Assembly (NCBI GenBank): GCA_017454745.1
Contig: JAFTCL010000012.1
Span: 89,882 to 153,881, forward strand
DNA from: Kiritimatiellia bacterium
GTDB taxonomy: Bacteria > Verrucomicrobiota > Kiritimatiellia > RFP12 > UBA1067
Length of the DNA stretch: 64,000 nt
Direction of reading: 5' to 3'
Under the pieces are notes generated by a model that was not told the origin of the DNA, did no database searches, and saw nothing but the letters and a program-made list of their open reading frames with translations. Made by a program: the position numbers and the translations under genes. Of the stretch, positions 52,920 through 61,021 are shown piece by piece; within the stretch, counting starts at the first letter, position 1; the number at the start of each line of letters is the position of its first letter.

Positions 52920-53789
52920 TCAAGGCTCGTGTTGGAGCGCAAAGATCACATGGTCCGCCGCCGCGATCAAGTCCGCCTTCTTCTCGGCAACCGACTCCGG
53001 CATCTCCGCGGCACGAAGCCTGGCGACGAAATCTTTGAGCTTGGCGAGCGGCGCTTCGAACATCGGCTTGCAGATCTTCGCGCGCTCGTCTTCGCCCTGA
53101 ACGCCCCTGATGGCCTTTTGCGCCTTTTGGAAAATTGCGAAGGTCTCGTCGTCCAGTTTCTGGAACTCGTCATCGAAAGGCTTGAGAAACTTGGCGACAT
53201 CTCCGCCCGCTGCGATTTCTTTCTCGGCATACTCCAGCCACTTCTCCGCTCCGCCCTGTTTGTAGCCGAGGGTGGCAAGCAGCTTTCCGTTTTTATCGAG
53301 CGCCACCACCGTCGGGAAGCCATTTACGGAATACTTCTTCTGCAGCTCCTCGTTGCGCTTTTTCAATTCCGGCGGCAGCTTTTTCTTCGAAGGGAAGTCG
53401 CAGCAAACCAGCTCGTACTTCTCCTTCGCGGCGGCAAGAAACTCGGGTTTTGAGAACACCTCGCTCTCCAGCTTCTTGCACCACACGCACCAGTCGCTGC
53501 CGGTGAAGAGCACAAGCGTGCGCTTCCCCTGCTCCGCCGCGCGTTTCAGCGCCACGTCATAATCGGTGGTGAAACCGGTCTGCGCCGCAGCTGCGGCAGT
53601 TGCGGCGGCAGTGGCGGCGACGGGCGTCATGTGTCCGGTTCCCTGCGTTCCGACGAAGGGGTCCGCCCTGTCCAGCACATCCGCAGCGGAACCAGACGAA
53701 AGTACGGCATCCGCCCCAGTCGCGGGCGCGGCAGAAACGGTCATCGAGAAAGTCGTGACGGCAAAAGCAACGGCAAACCTAGTTTTCAT
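52920..53789 (-). CDS. Secreted thioredoxin-like protein with a GH92-like N-terminal motif
   Basis: A 289-residue exported protein. After the signal peptide (to about residue 21) comes a stretch, residues 38-56, reading LDRADPFVGTQGTGHMTP. This closely resembles the conserved beginning of GH92 alpha-mannosidases (PF(I/V)GT..GH..P). It is followed by an Ala/Thr-rich linker and a thioredoxin-like domain from about 75: TLVLFTGSDWCVWCKKLESEVF with the CxxC pair Cys101/Cys104, and GFPTVVALDKNGKLLATLGY with the cis-Pro. The last 100 residues are helical and charged. The domain resembles DsbD-gamma/thioredoxin_7 proteins that reduce or check periplasmic thiols. The motif suggests a past fusion or recombination with a GH92 gene. 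Monocistronic as far as seen. Confidence 0.78.
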   Translation of the reverse strand: MKTRFAVAFAVTTFSMTVSAAPATGADAVLSSGSAADVLDRADPFVGTQGTGHMTPVAATAAATAAAAAQTGFTTDYDVALKRAAEQGKRTLVLFTGSDWCVWCKKLESEVFSKPEFLAAAKEKYELVCCDFPSKKKLPPELKKRNEELQKKYSVNGFPTVVALDKNGKLLATLGYKQGGAEKWLEYAEKEIAAGGDVAKFLKPFDDEFQKLDDETFAIFQKAQKAIRGVQGEDERAKICKPMFEAPLAKLKDFVARLRAAEMPESVAEKKADLIAAADHVIFALQHEP

Positions 53790-53879
53790 GAAAATTCCTC
53801 AAAAACTTTTTCTTAAAGAACAGCGCAAAGTCTAACAAATTTCAGTTCACCGTACAACTGGAAAATGCGTTTTAAGAGG

Positions 53880-53917
53880 GTTAGTCGCTAGGGGTTAGTC
53901 GTTAGTCTCTAGGGGTT
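53880..53917. repeat. Short direct repeats (TTAGTC / CTAGGGGTT)
   Basis: In the gap after the ligase gene, GTTAGTC-type words occur three times and CTAGGGGTT twice in 38 bases. The pattern looks like slippage or a small repetitive intergenic element. No hairpin or gene is associated with it. Confidence 0.5.
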
Positions 53918-53926
53918 GAAGGGGCA

Positions 53927-55441
53927 TCAGACTTCAAGCGCGCCGTAGTCGATTTTAGAGGCATGACGGGGATCGCGCGGGATGCGGACGACCACCCGGA
54001 CCTCGTCATGCGGAACGCGGACGGGATCCAACCGGGCGGCTTCGGCCGCGGCCGCGACGGGGTCGCCGCTCTCCAGCACCAGCACCGCCCTCCCGTCCGC
54101 CGCCCGCACTACCGTCCCCGCCGTGCTCGATGACAGACCCTCAAGAGCCTGTTCCACAAGCGCCGGATAGCACCATACCCCAGAAGCCGTCCGAAAGACG
54201 CGGCCCGCCCGCCCGAGCAGGAAAAGCTTCCCGTCCACCAGCCGCCCCGCATCGCCCGTGCGGTGGTAGATGCGTCCGCCGACGCGGATCTTGTTCGCCA
54301 TAACCGCCTCGGGATTGCGGTAGTAGGTCGTGAGTACATGGTCTCCCGCCACGCAGATCTCGCCCGCCGTCCCCTGAGCCGCCTGAGCCGCCTGCCAAGC
54401 CGCTTCGGACATCTCGTGCTCAAGCTTCGCGTCAAGCCGCACAATGGCAAGGTCGAGGAAGCGGTTCACCGTTCCGGCGGGAATCCCCGATGTCAGGTCT
54501 GTCGCCGTCGCGAGTTCCTCCGCCGCAATCGCCGCAATCGGCTCGACCTCCGTGGATCCGTACACGGCGCTCACGTGTGTCCCGGGAAATGCTGCCGATA
54601 GCTCCGCCGCAAACGCGGGGAATACCGCCGCCCCGCCCACATGGAGTGCCCGCAGGGTCGGAATCGGATTCGTCCCGTGAGACGCCTCCGCGAGCCGACG
54701 GTAGAAGGCCGGCGAACCGGCAGTGGTCGTCACCCCGGCCCGCCGCGCCTCGGCGGCAATCCGCTCGGGTTCGATCTCGGCCGGCTTGGCGGGATTGAAG
54801 TCGGGAATCAGCGTTGACACGCCGCAGGCGAGGTTGTTGAGCGCGAAGATCGGCAGCGTCGCCAGATCCACATCGCCCGCCTGCACGTCGAGGGACGCCG
54901 TAAGCGCCACATGCTGCGCCCAGAGGAAGCCACAGGTTCTGAGCGCCGCCTTCGGAACACCCGTCGAGCCCGTGGTGAAGGTAATCAGCGCCGGATCCTC
55001 AGGTCGGCATTCCGCCGGCTCAAAGTCCACCGCCGTCCGCTTCAGGCCGAAACCCGGCAGACACCGGACGGGGATCCGCCGCAGCGCCCGCGACTTCAGT
55101 AGAAGGAGATACGCCTTCGGAATCGCGATGAACGCCTTCGCCTCCGCGAGTTCCGCGGCGTAGTCCAACCGTTTCGGATCCGCCCATGCGTCCAGGAACA
55201 CCGCGACCGCACCGATTGCGAAAACCGCCAGCAGGATTTCGTAAAGCGCAATCCCCATCGGCACGAAGAGGACGACACGGTCACCCTTTCCGACCCCGCG
55301 CCGACGCAGCTCCGCCGCCCGCCATTCGACATGCTTGCGGAAATCGCCGTATGTCAGCGTTCTTTCGCGATGGATGAGAGCCGGACGGTCGGGCGCATCG
55401 TCCGCGAAACGGCGGAGACTTTCGAAGAGATTGGCGTTCAT
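53927..55441 (-). CDS. AMP-forming acyl/aryl-CoA ligase-like enzyme (ANL superfamily)
   Basis: Activates a carboxylic acid as its adenylate, usually to make a CoA thioester. A 504-residue ANL protein. Motif A3 is TFTTGSTGVPKAALRTCG near residue 165; VYGSTEVEPIAAIAAEE stands for A5; YHRTGDAGRLVDGKLFLLGRAG for A7/A8. The C-terminal small domain is short and ends in PRDPRHASKIDYGAL with the conserved Lys. The substrate pocket gives no clear hint. ATG 55441 overlaps the stop of the GNAT gene (ATGA), so it is the last of six coupled genes. An acid joined to, or released by, the partner lipid pathway is a plausible substrate. Confidence 0.88.
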   Translation of the reverse strand: MNANLFESLRRFADDAPDRPALIHRERTLTYGDFRKHVEWRAAELRRRGVGKGDRVVLFVPMGIALYEILLAVFAIGAVAVFLDAWADPKRLDYAAELAEAKAFIAIPKAYLLLLKSRALRRIPVRCLPGFGLKRTAVDFEPAECRPEDPALITFTTGSTGVPKAALRTCGFLWAQHVALTASLDVQAGDVDLATLPIFALNNLACGVSTLIPDFNPAKPAEIEPERIAAEARRAGVTTTAGSPAFYRRLAEASHGTNPIPTLRALHVGGAAVFPAFAAELSAAFPGTHVSAVYGSTEVEPIAAIAAEELATATDLTSGIPAGTVNRFLDLAIVRLDAKLEHEMSEAAWQAAQAAQGTAGEICVAGDHVLTTYYRNPEAVMANKIRVGGRIYHRTGDAGRLVDGKLFLLGRAGRVFRTASGVWCYPALVEQALEGLSSSTAGTVVRAADGRAVLVLESGDPVAAAAEAARLDPVRVPHDEVRVVVRIPRDPRHASKIDYGALEV

Positions 55442-56436
55442 CCGAGTTCCTTTGCGTAGAGGCGGTAGCGGCGGCAGACCTCCGCATGCGCGTGGTTGCC
55501 GATGTTGGAGGAGATGTTGTCCTCGTGCATCAGCGCATGATACGCGAGCGTGAATCCGTCCTCGAACGCCATCTTCGCCATCCGCTCGACGAGAAGTCCG
55601 CCCAGACCGCGGCAATCCGGATCGGGAAGGACCGCAATCGTCTTGATCACATACTCTTTCCCTGCGGGAGCGTAGGCATTCGGGAAGCCGAATACGAAAC
55701 CGGCAGGAGTCCCGTCCGCGCGGCGCGCGATCGCCGCATCGTGCGGACGCAAACGACCGACGATGGGAAGGTACTGCGCAAGGAAGGCATCGCGGGTGAT
55801 CGGCGCATAGACGAAGTTGTGGCGGAAACTCACGACCGACACCTCGTAGATGGCGTTCAGCTCCTCCTCCAGGCGGTCGGGACGGAAGTCGTAGACGGTC
55901 ACTCCGCGCTTCTCCAGAATCCGCGTCGCCTTCTCGACCCGTGGAAATGAATCTGGACCGAGCGGGAAGCATGACGAGGTATAGTTCGCGATGACCTCGT
56001 AACCGAGCGATTCCCACAATCCGCAGTAGTAGGCGGGGTTCATCGGCTCAAGCGGGAAACGGCACGGCGCACCCTCTGGAAGCGCGAGACGGTACGGCGC
56101 CCAGGTCGTGCCGTTCATCGGTCCCACCACGCGATGGAAGCCCGCCGCCCGGATACTCGTCTCCGCCGCCTCTAGGACGGCGGCCGCGCATGCCGCATCG
56201 TCAACGCATTCAAACGACCCGATGAGCCCCGGCGTCTCATCGCGGAAAGAGACATCGGGATTCGTCCAAATGGCCGCGCGGGACAAAACGTCGCCCTTGT
56301 CACCGCGGACGACGAAGAACGGCAAGCCGTCCGGTGCCCGCTCTCCACGGTACAACGGACCGTACAGGCGACGCGGGAGCTCCTCGAAGAGCGCGCGGGT
56401 CTCTGCGGAAAGGATGATAGATTCAGCGTTTCTCAT
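55438..56436 (-). CDS. GNAT-fold acyltransferase
   Basis: A 332-residue protein with a GNAT-like fold in its second half. VIKTIAVLPDPDCRGLGGLLVERMAKMA (about 265-293) carries the acyl-CoA-binding pyrophosphate loop. The first half (GFHRVVGPMNGTTWAPYRL, YYCGLWESLGYEVIANYTS) looks like a second, degenerate GNAT copy. The acceptor is unknown. Given the BtaA-like neighbour, the amino group of an aminocarboxypropyl lipid head or a sugar is a possible target; this is inference. It overlaps the upstream membrane-protein gene by 14 bases and the downstream ligase by 4. Confidence 0.78.
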   Translation of the reverse strand: MRNAESIILSAETRALFEELPRRLYGPLYRGERAPDGLPFFVVRGDKGDVLSRAAIWTNPDVSFRDETPGLIGSFECVDDAACAAAVLEAAETSIRAAGFHRVVGPMNGTTWAPYRLALPEGAPCRFPLEPMNPAYYCGLWESLGYEVIANYTSSCFPLGPDSFPRVEKATRILEKRGVTVYDFRPDRLEEELNAIYEVSVVSFRHNFVYAPITRDAFLAQYLPIVGRLRPHDAAIARRADGTPAGFVFGFPNAYAPAGKEYVIKTIAVLPDPDCRGLGGLLVERMAKMAFEDGFTLAYHALMHEDNISSNIGNHAHAEVCRRYRLYAKELG

Positions 56437-57487
56437 AGGCCCTCACGGAAATGAATGAGATGACGAGGGACAGGGCGTAGACGGGCGTCGACACCCAGAG
56501 GTTAGACCAACCGGCGAGTTTTTCAGCGAGATTAAAACCCATCACAACCAAGAATGGCAGGGCGGCCAGGGCAAAGACGGTACGCACTTCAGCAAGGCGA
56601 AGCGTCTTGCTGTAGTGGATGGCAACGGCGCCCGCCACCGTCATCACGCCCCACCACGGCGAGTGGAGTCCACTTGCCAGGTAGACGAGCAACGCCGTCA
56701 CCACACGCCCAGAGCCCTGCATGACGCGCAGGAGACGCATCGGGATGCAGACGACCACGAGCGCCGCCGCCAGGCAGACAATCTGGTACGTCATCACACG
56801 CAGATCGGGATGCGCGTTCTTGATGAGGATCGCCATTACGCCAATGGGTATCGCCACGTTGTCCGCCCCGCCAAGGGAGACGCTTTCAAAGAGCGTGACA
56901 AGTACCCCGATCATGAAGGCGAGGACGGATGCCTCGAGTGGCGCCATGCCGACGACGAGCAACAGGATGTGGTGTACCAGCGCATAGGTCACGAGGAAGA
57001 AGAAGAAGGAACCTTCGAGCGAGCGGTAGTCCTCACCGTCCACCCGATAGCGGAAGCGGCCATACCGCTCGCCGACGAGCGCCGCCGCCGTGTCGGACAA
57101 CGCCAGCACCAGAATCGCAATCTCGTAGAACGCGAAGCACCGGTAAAACATCGCCAGCAGAAAGCAGAGGTATAGCGCAAGCGGATGCAGAAGACCGCCG
57201 TACGAACGGCGTTTCACATCATCAACCGCATGGAGCTGACCGTGTCGGCTGAGGCGGAAGATGAGCATGAAGAAACCTCCGCAAATCACCAGCACCGACC
57301 AATGCGAACGGAAAAGAACCGGAAACAGCAGCGCCGACCCGCAACCGCCGATATGCAGAAGCTTGCGCGACTGCTCCGGAGAGAGGATCCCTCGCCGTCG
57401 CAGAAACTCGCCGATGCCGAAGATCGCACCGGTCAACAGCGTCAGCCCCAGAGCGCCGCAACACTCACGAACGAAGGACATCCACAT
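56423..57487 (-). CDS. SEC59/DGK1/phytol-kinase-like integral membrane protein
   Basis: A 354-residue protein with about ten hydrophobic helices. Its N-terminal part has the marks of CTP-dependent lipid kinases such as dolichol and phytol kinase: SRKLLHIGGCGSALLFP, LALSDTAAALVGERYGRFRY, SLEGSFFFFLVTY and FESVSLGGADNVAIP. The C-terminal third is an extra membrane region (GLHSPWWGVMTVAGAVAIHY) not present in the shortest family members. Predicted to phosphorylate a long-chain isoprenoid or other lipid alcohol. ATG 57487 follows GGAG; the start lies 23 bases inside the BtaA-like gene. Pairing with a UbiA prenyltransferase in the same operon supports an isoprenoid lipid substrate. Confidence 0.8.
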   Translation of the reverse strand: MWMSFVRECCGALGLTLLTGAIFGIGEFLRRRGILSPEQSRKLLHIGGCGSALLFPVLFRSHWSVLVICGGFFMLIFRLSRHGQLHAVDDVKRRSYGGLLHPLALYLCFLLAMFYRCFAFYEIAILVLALSDTAAALVGERYGRFRYRVDGEDYRSLEGSFFFFLVTYALVHHILLLVVGMAPLEASVLAFMIGVLVTLFESVSLGGADNVAIPIGVMAILIKNAHPDLRVMTYQIVCLAAALVVVCIPMRLLRVMQGSGRVVTALLVYLASGLHSPWWGVMTVAGAVAIHYSKTLRLAEVRTVFALAALPFLVVMGFNLAEKLAGWSNLWVSTPVYALSLVISFISVRAYEKR

Positions 57488-58571
57488 GGTAGGCTCCGTA
57501 GAAGAACGCCTGATTGTTCGCAAACAACCGGTCGGCAAGTTCCGTCTGCCGCGCAAAGGCCTCAGGCAACGCGTCCGTCAGCTTGCGCGGCAGCATCATG
57601 TTGTAGTAGGCGTACACGGCGCCCGGCGCGGACCGGGACACCAGCTCCTCCGCCGTCGCGCGGAAGAGGTCCGGCCCCATGTACTCGAAGATGTCCGAGA
57701 GGTTAAAGAAGCTATACCCCTCCGACTCACATATAAGGTCGCCCGGCGCGCCTTGGACGAACTTCAGCCGGTCGAGCCGCGAACGGATCGTCTCGAAGTT
57801 CTCCGCCCGCGCATAGTGCGGCAGAACGCCGTCGAAAGTGCCGATAACCGTGTAGCGGAGGTAAGGGTTGTCGTCCGTGGGCAATTCGGACATCGCCCGT
57901 TCGGCGCGTTTCCAGATCTCGCCCGAAATCGCGACCGTGCGGACATAGCGAAAGAACTCCGGGTCACGTCCGTAGCGCCCCATCACCCACCTGTTGAAGA
58001 AGAGCTTGAAGAGCAAACGATAGCGGAGGTTCGCCCACGTCTTGCGGAAGAACACCCGGCGCTCCTCCAGTCCCTTCGCCCGCAACAGTTCCCGCCGCTC
58101 TCGCATCGTATGCGTCAGCGGCAGGATGCGGCGGGCGAAGATGCGGAAATACGACTCAAACTTGCCGGCGTCGATGACACCGCTTTCGAGCAGGTCCTGC
58201 CGGGCGTCATAGCGTTCGCGGGCCGGCTTCTCCAGCGCCGCGCGCACCTTCTCGCGGTAGAGCGCCAACCGTTCGCCTGGCTCTGCCGCGGCGAAGCCGA
58301 GAAAACGCAGGAACGCCCCGTGTTCGAGCATGCGGAATGCGGCGGCCTTGAGGGCGCAGAGGTCGAGCTGCGCGCGGTTGAGATCGAAAGCCGTCACTGA
58401 TACGGGATCGCCGCAGAGGAGTGAGAATGAGTTGTCTCCCGCCGACGCGATCGAGAGACAGCGCACCCGTGCCGGCATCGCACCGAGCAACAGCAGCGGG
58501 TCCTCCCAACAGTTGGCGTAGCGGACGAAGTCGAACTTCGCGCGGTCTTGAATCGCCTGGGCCTTGCTCAT
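57465..58571 (-). CDS. BtaA-like S-adenosylmethionine:lipid 3-amino-3-carboxypropyl transferase (DUF3419)
   Basis: Family members move the aminocarboxypropyl group of S-adenosylmethionine to a lipid hydroxyl, the first step of betaine-lipid (DGTS) synthesis. The 368-residue protein has FVRYANCWEDPLLLL, the SAM-binding LSIASAGDNSFSLL and VTAFDLNRAQLDLCALK, and the later FNLSDIFEYM and AYYNMMLPR. These are the conserved blocks of BtaA/DUF3419. The methyltransferase BtaB that would finish a betaine head group is not in the window, so the product may keep a free amino group or be modified by the neighbouring GNAT. It overlaps the PEP-synthase-like gene by 4 bases and the membrane-protein gene by 23. 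Confidence 0.87.
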   Translation of the reverse strand: MSKAQAIQDRAKFDFVRYANCWEDPLLLLGAMPARVRCLSIASAGDNSFSLLCGDPVSVTAFDLNRAQLDLCALKAAAFRMLEHGAFLRFLGFAAAEPGERLALYREKVRAALEKPARERYDARQDLLESGVIDAGKFESYFRIFARRILPLTHTMRERRELLRAKGLEERRVFFRKTWANLRYRLLFKLFFNRWVMGRYGRDPEFFRYVRTVAISGEIWKRAERAMSELPTDDNPYLRYTVIGTFDGVLPHYARAENFETIRSRLDRLKFVQGAPGDLICESEGYSFFNLSDIFEYMGPDLFRATAEELVSRSAPGAVYAYYNMMLPRKLTDALPEAFARQTELADRLFANNQAFFYGAYHVDVLRS

Positions 58572-61021
58572 GCTTGCTCCTTTCCGATGACGCGCACCGT
58601 TCCGGCCGCGCCGTCCAATTCGACCTCGTCGCCGTCCTTAACTGCGGCAAGGAGGCCCTTCACCCCGACGACACACGGGATGCCGAGTTCACGCGTAAGG
58701 ATCGCGGCATGAGAGAGAACGCTCCCGCGCTCGACCAGAACACCCTTCGCCAGCGGGAAGAGCGGGCCCCATCCGGGATCCGTCCGTTCCGCCACAAGAA
58801 TGTACCCCGTGACGTCTGCCGCCTTTGAGAGGTCACGGATGACGCGCACCTTGCCCCGGACCGTCCCGCGGCAACAGCCGATCCCCGAGAGGCTGCCCGT
58901 CGGTACCTCTTTCGTTGCAGACGGCGCCGTCCCGGCGTTCACCGGCACACCCCCTCGCGTCTCGAACCGCTCGGGCAAGGCCGGCATCTCCGCGTAGGCA
59001 TCAAACTGCGCGCGACGCACAGCCACGGCATCCCGGAAACCCTTGGCGTCCGCACCCCCGCCGGCGTAACCCAGCACTTCGGGGAAGGTAAGGTAGAAGA
59101 CATCACGCCGCTCATCGAGGAATCCGCTCGCGACGAGACGGTCCCCGAAAGCCAGCATGAGCCGGCGGACAATCGCGAACAGCCGCGTCCGTTCGAAGCG
59201 CAAGTTCTCGCGGTTCGACACATAACGTCTTGCCGCCGCGCGCAGACGGTTGAAGAGGATCCGGCGCAACGGGTGGCCCTTGAGGGCGGAGAGGTCCGGA
59301 CTCGGCGGCTTTGACGGCTGCGGCGGCGGAACGGAGAGATAGCCGCGCAGCATTCCTAAAAGCGGCGTCGGGTCCATGTCGTAGGTCACGGTCTCAAGTT
59401 TCAGTTCGCCCATGCACCGGCTGCCGAATTTATTGAGATACGCCCGCCATGCGGCCGCGAAGGCCGGATTCTCATCAAGCGCGGCGAGGAATTCCGCGTC
59501 CGACGAACTTTCGAGACGCGCGCGAAGCTCGGTATCGCCGCGGACGATTTCCGCGAGTTCCGCGAGGCGGCGCATCGGTTCGGCGGAGATGATGTTCCCG
59601 ACACCGACGAGGATGTCGTTCTGCATCGTCCCCGCTCCGTCTACGCCCCACTGGACGAGTTTTTTCTTGAGCAGACCGTACGCGATCATGGCGAAGAAGT
59701 CATTCACGAGCGGCGTTCGCCAGCCGACGATGAACTCGCGTTCAAGGTCATCGTAGATCCGCGCGAGCTCCGCCGTGGAGCAGGCGGAGAAATCGTCCGC
59801 CTCGAGAGGCGCGATGACGGCGTCGAAACGCGCGCGGAACTTCCGGACGCGGCGCGGCAGCGTAAAGGCGTATCCGACGATGCCGACGAGCGTGGCAAGG
59901 ACACGCAGAAACTCGGGACGGCGCGAGTGGCGGATCGAGGGCATGTCCTTCAGCGGCTCCTTGACACCCATCATCGTCTCCATGAACGGCGCGTTGATCC
60001 GGTATCCGGGCAACATCATCAGCACGCGGTACCAGTTGCGGAGATTGTAGTAGAAGCGTCCGTGCCAATGGCCGAGCATCTCGAAGGCATCCGTATTCGC
60101 CGCGATGAGCGACGGCTCCACACCAAGCGCACGGCAGAACTGGCGGTAGACGGCCGAATAAACGCCGCGGGCAAAGGAGAACGTGAGCGGCAATGTGATA
60201 CCGGGATAGCTCTCGACGATGTTCGAGTTGTCCCAGAGAATCGCCTCCTCGTCCGGATCGGGCAGGGAATCAAGCGTCGTGATGGGGCGCGTCTGCAGAA
60301 TGCGCAGCTCGCCTTCGCCGGTATAGGCCCACTCGACGTCCTGCGGGCGGCCGAACGCCTTCGAAATCGCCTGCACTGTCGCGGCGATCTCCCTCACCTG
60401 GGCTTCGGTCAGTACGGGATCCGTCCGTTCGGCGCCGTTCAGCGCCATCCGAACCGTTCCGCCGTCCGCCGCATAGCGGACGGCATGTTCCTTCTCCGTC
60501 ACCGTCGCGTCGATCGCCTCGTCATGGATAACGAACGTGTCCGCCTCGGCGAGTTCGGAGACGAGTCCCTCGCCAAGGCCGCGCACGGCCGATACGGTCA
60601 CGGCACGACGCGAGCCAGTCTTGAAATCAACGGCGAAGGCGACGCCCGAGGTTTCAGACGCCACCATCTCCTGGACGATGACGTTCATCCGGAGATCGGC
60701 CGGATCGACGCCGTGCTCCCGGCAATAGGCGAGAACCACATCCGAGGCACAGGAGGCGCGGACCTCCCGCACGGCATCCGCAAGACCTTCCTGCTGCACG
60801 GCCAGCCGTGTGGCGAACTGCCCGGCAAACGAACACGCGCCGCCATCCTCGGCCGAAGCCGAAGATCGTACCGCAAACCGCAGGACACCGTCAAGCCCCG
60901 CCTCATGCAGCAGGTTCGAAATATCCCCGGGGACGGTTTCGGGGCCGAGGACGATCCAGGCCGGCACCGGGAAGCCGAACCGCCGGAGACGTTCGAGGTT
61001 ATCCGCCTTGCCGCCGTTCAT
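58568..61021 (-). CDS. PEP-synthase-like / rifampicin-phosphotransferase-like dikinase
   Basis: An 817-residue ATP-using phosphotransferase. Residues 1-255 are a PPDK_N ATP-grasp domain (GGKADNLERLRRFGFPVP, FAVRSSASAEDG, SFAGQFAT, ILQTRPIT). Residues about 700-815 are the swivelling phospho-His domain (SGIGCCRGTVRGKVRVI, ERGSVLSHAAILTRELGIP), with the His that carries the phosphate. The C-terminal PEP/pyruvate barrel of true PEP synthase is missing. About 440 residues of helical sequence lie between the two instead, as in rifampicin phosphotransferase, where the middle part binds the acceptor. The enzyme probably phosphorylates a small molecule or lipid precursor from ATP. ATG 61021 overlaps the UbiA stop (ATGA); an upstream ATG at 61033 is possible. 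Confidence 0.85.
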   Translation of the reverse strand: MNGGKADNLERLRRFGFPVPAWIVLGPETVPGDISNLLHEAGLDGVLRFAVRSSASAEDGGACSFAGQFATRLAVQQEGLADAVREVRASCASDVVLAYCREHGVDPADLRMNVIVQEMVASETSGVAFAVDFKTGSRRAVTVSAVRGLGEGLVSELAEADTFVIHDEAIDATVTEKEHAVRYAADGGTVRMALNGAERTDPVLTEAQVREIAATVQAISKAFGRPQDVEWAYTGEGELRILQTRPITTLDSLPDPDEEAILWDNSNIVESYPGITLPLTFSFARGVYSAVYRQFCRALGVEPSLIAANTDAFEMLGHWHGRFYYNLRNWYRVLMMLPGYRINAPFMETMMGVKEPLKDMPSIRHSRRPEFLRVLATLVGIVGYAFTLPRRVRKFRARFDAVIAPLEADDFSACSTAELARIYDDLEREFIVGWRTPLVNDFFAMIAYGLLKKKLVQWGVDGAGTMQNDILVGVGNIISAEPMRRLAELAEIVRGDTELRARLESSSDAEFLAALDENPAFAAAWRAYLNKFGSRCMGELKLETVTYDMDPTPLLGMLRGYLSVPPPQPSKPPSPDLSALKGHPLRRILFNRLRAAARRYVSNRENLRFERTRLFAIVRRLMLAFGDRLVASGFLDERRDVFYLTFPEVLGYAGGGADAKGFRDAVAVRRAQFDAYAEMPALPERFETRGGVPVNAGTAPSATKEVPTGSLSGIGCCRGTVRGKVRVIRDLSKAADVTGYILVAERTDPGWGPLFPLAKGVLVERGSVLSHAAILTRELGIPCVVGVKGLLAAVKDGDEVELDGAAGTVRVIGKEQA

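Noticed and set aside
55439..56017. N-terminal extension of the AMP-ligase to 56017
   Set aside because: It reads through the GNAT gene in another frame with Arg/Ser-rich nonsense; ATG 55441 overlaps the GNAT stop and starts a typical ligase N-terminus.
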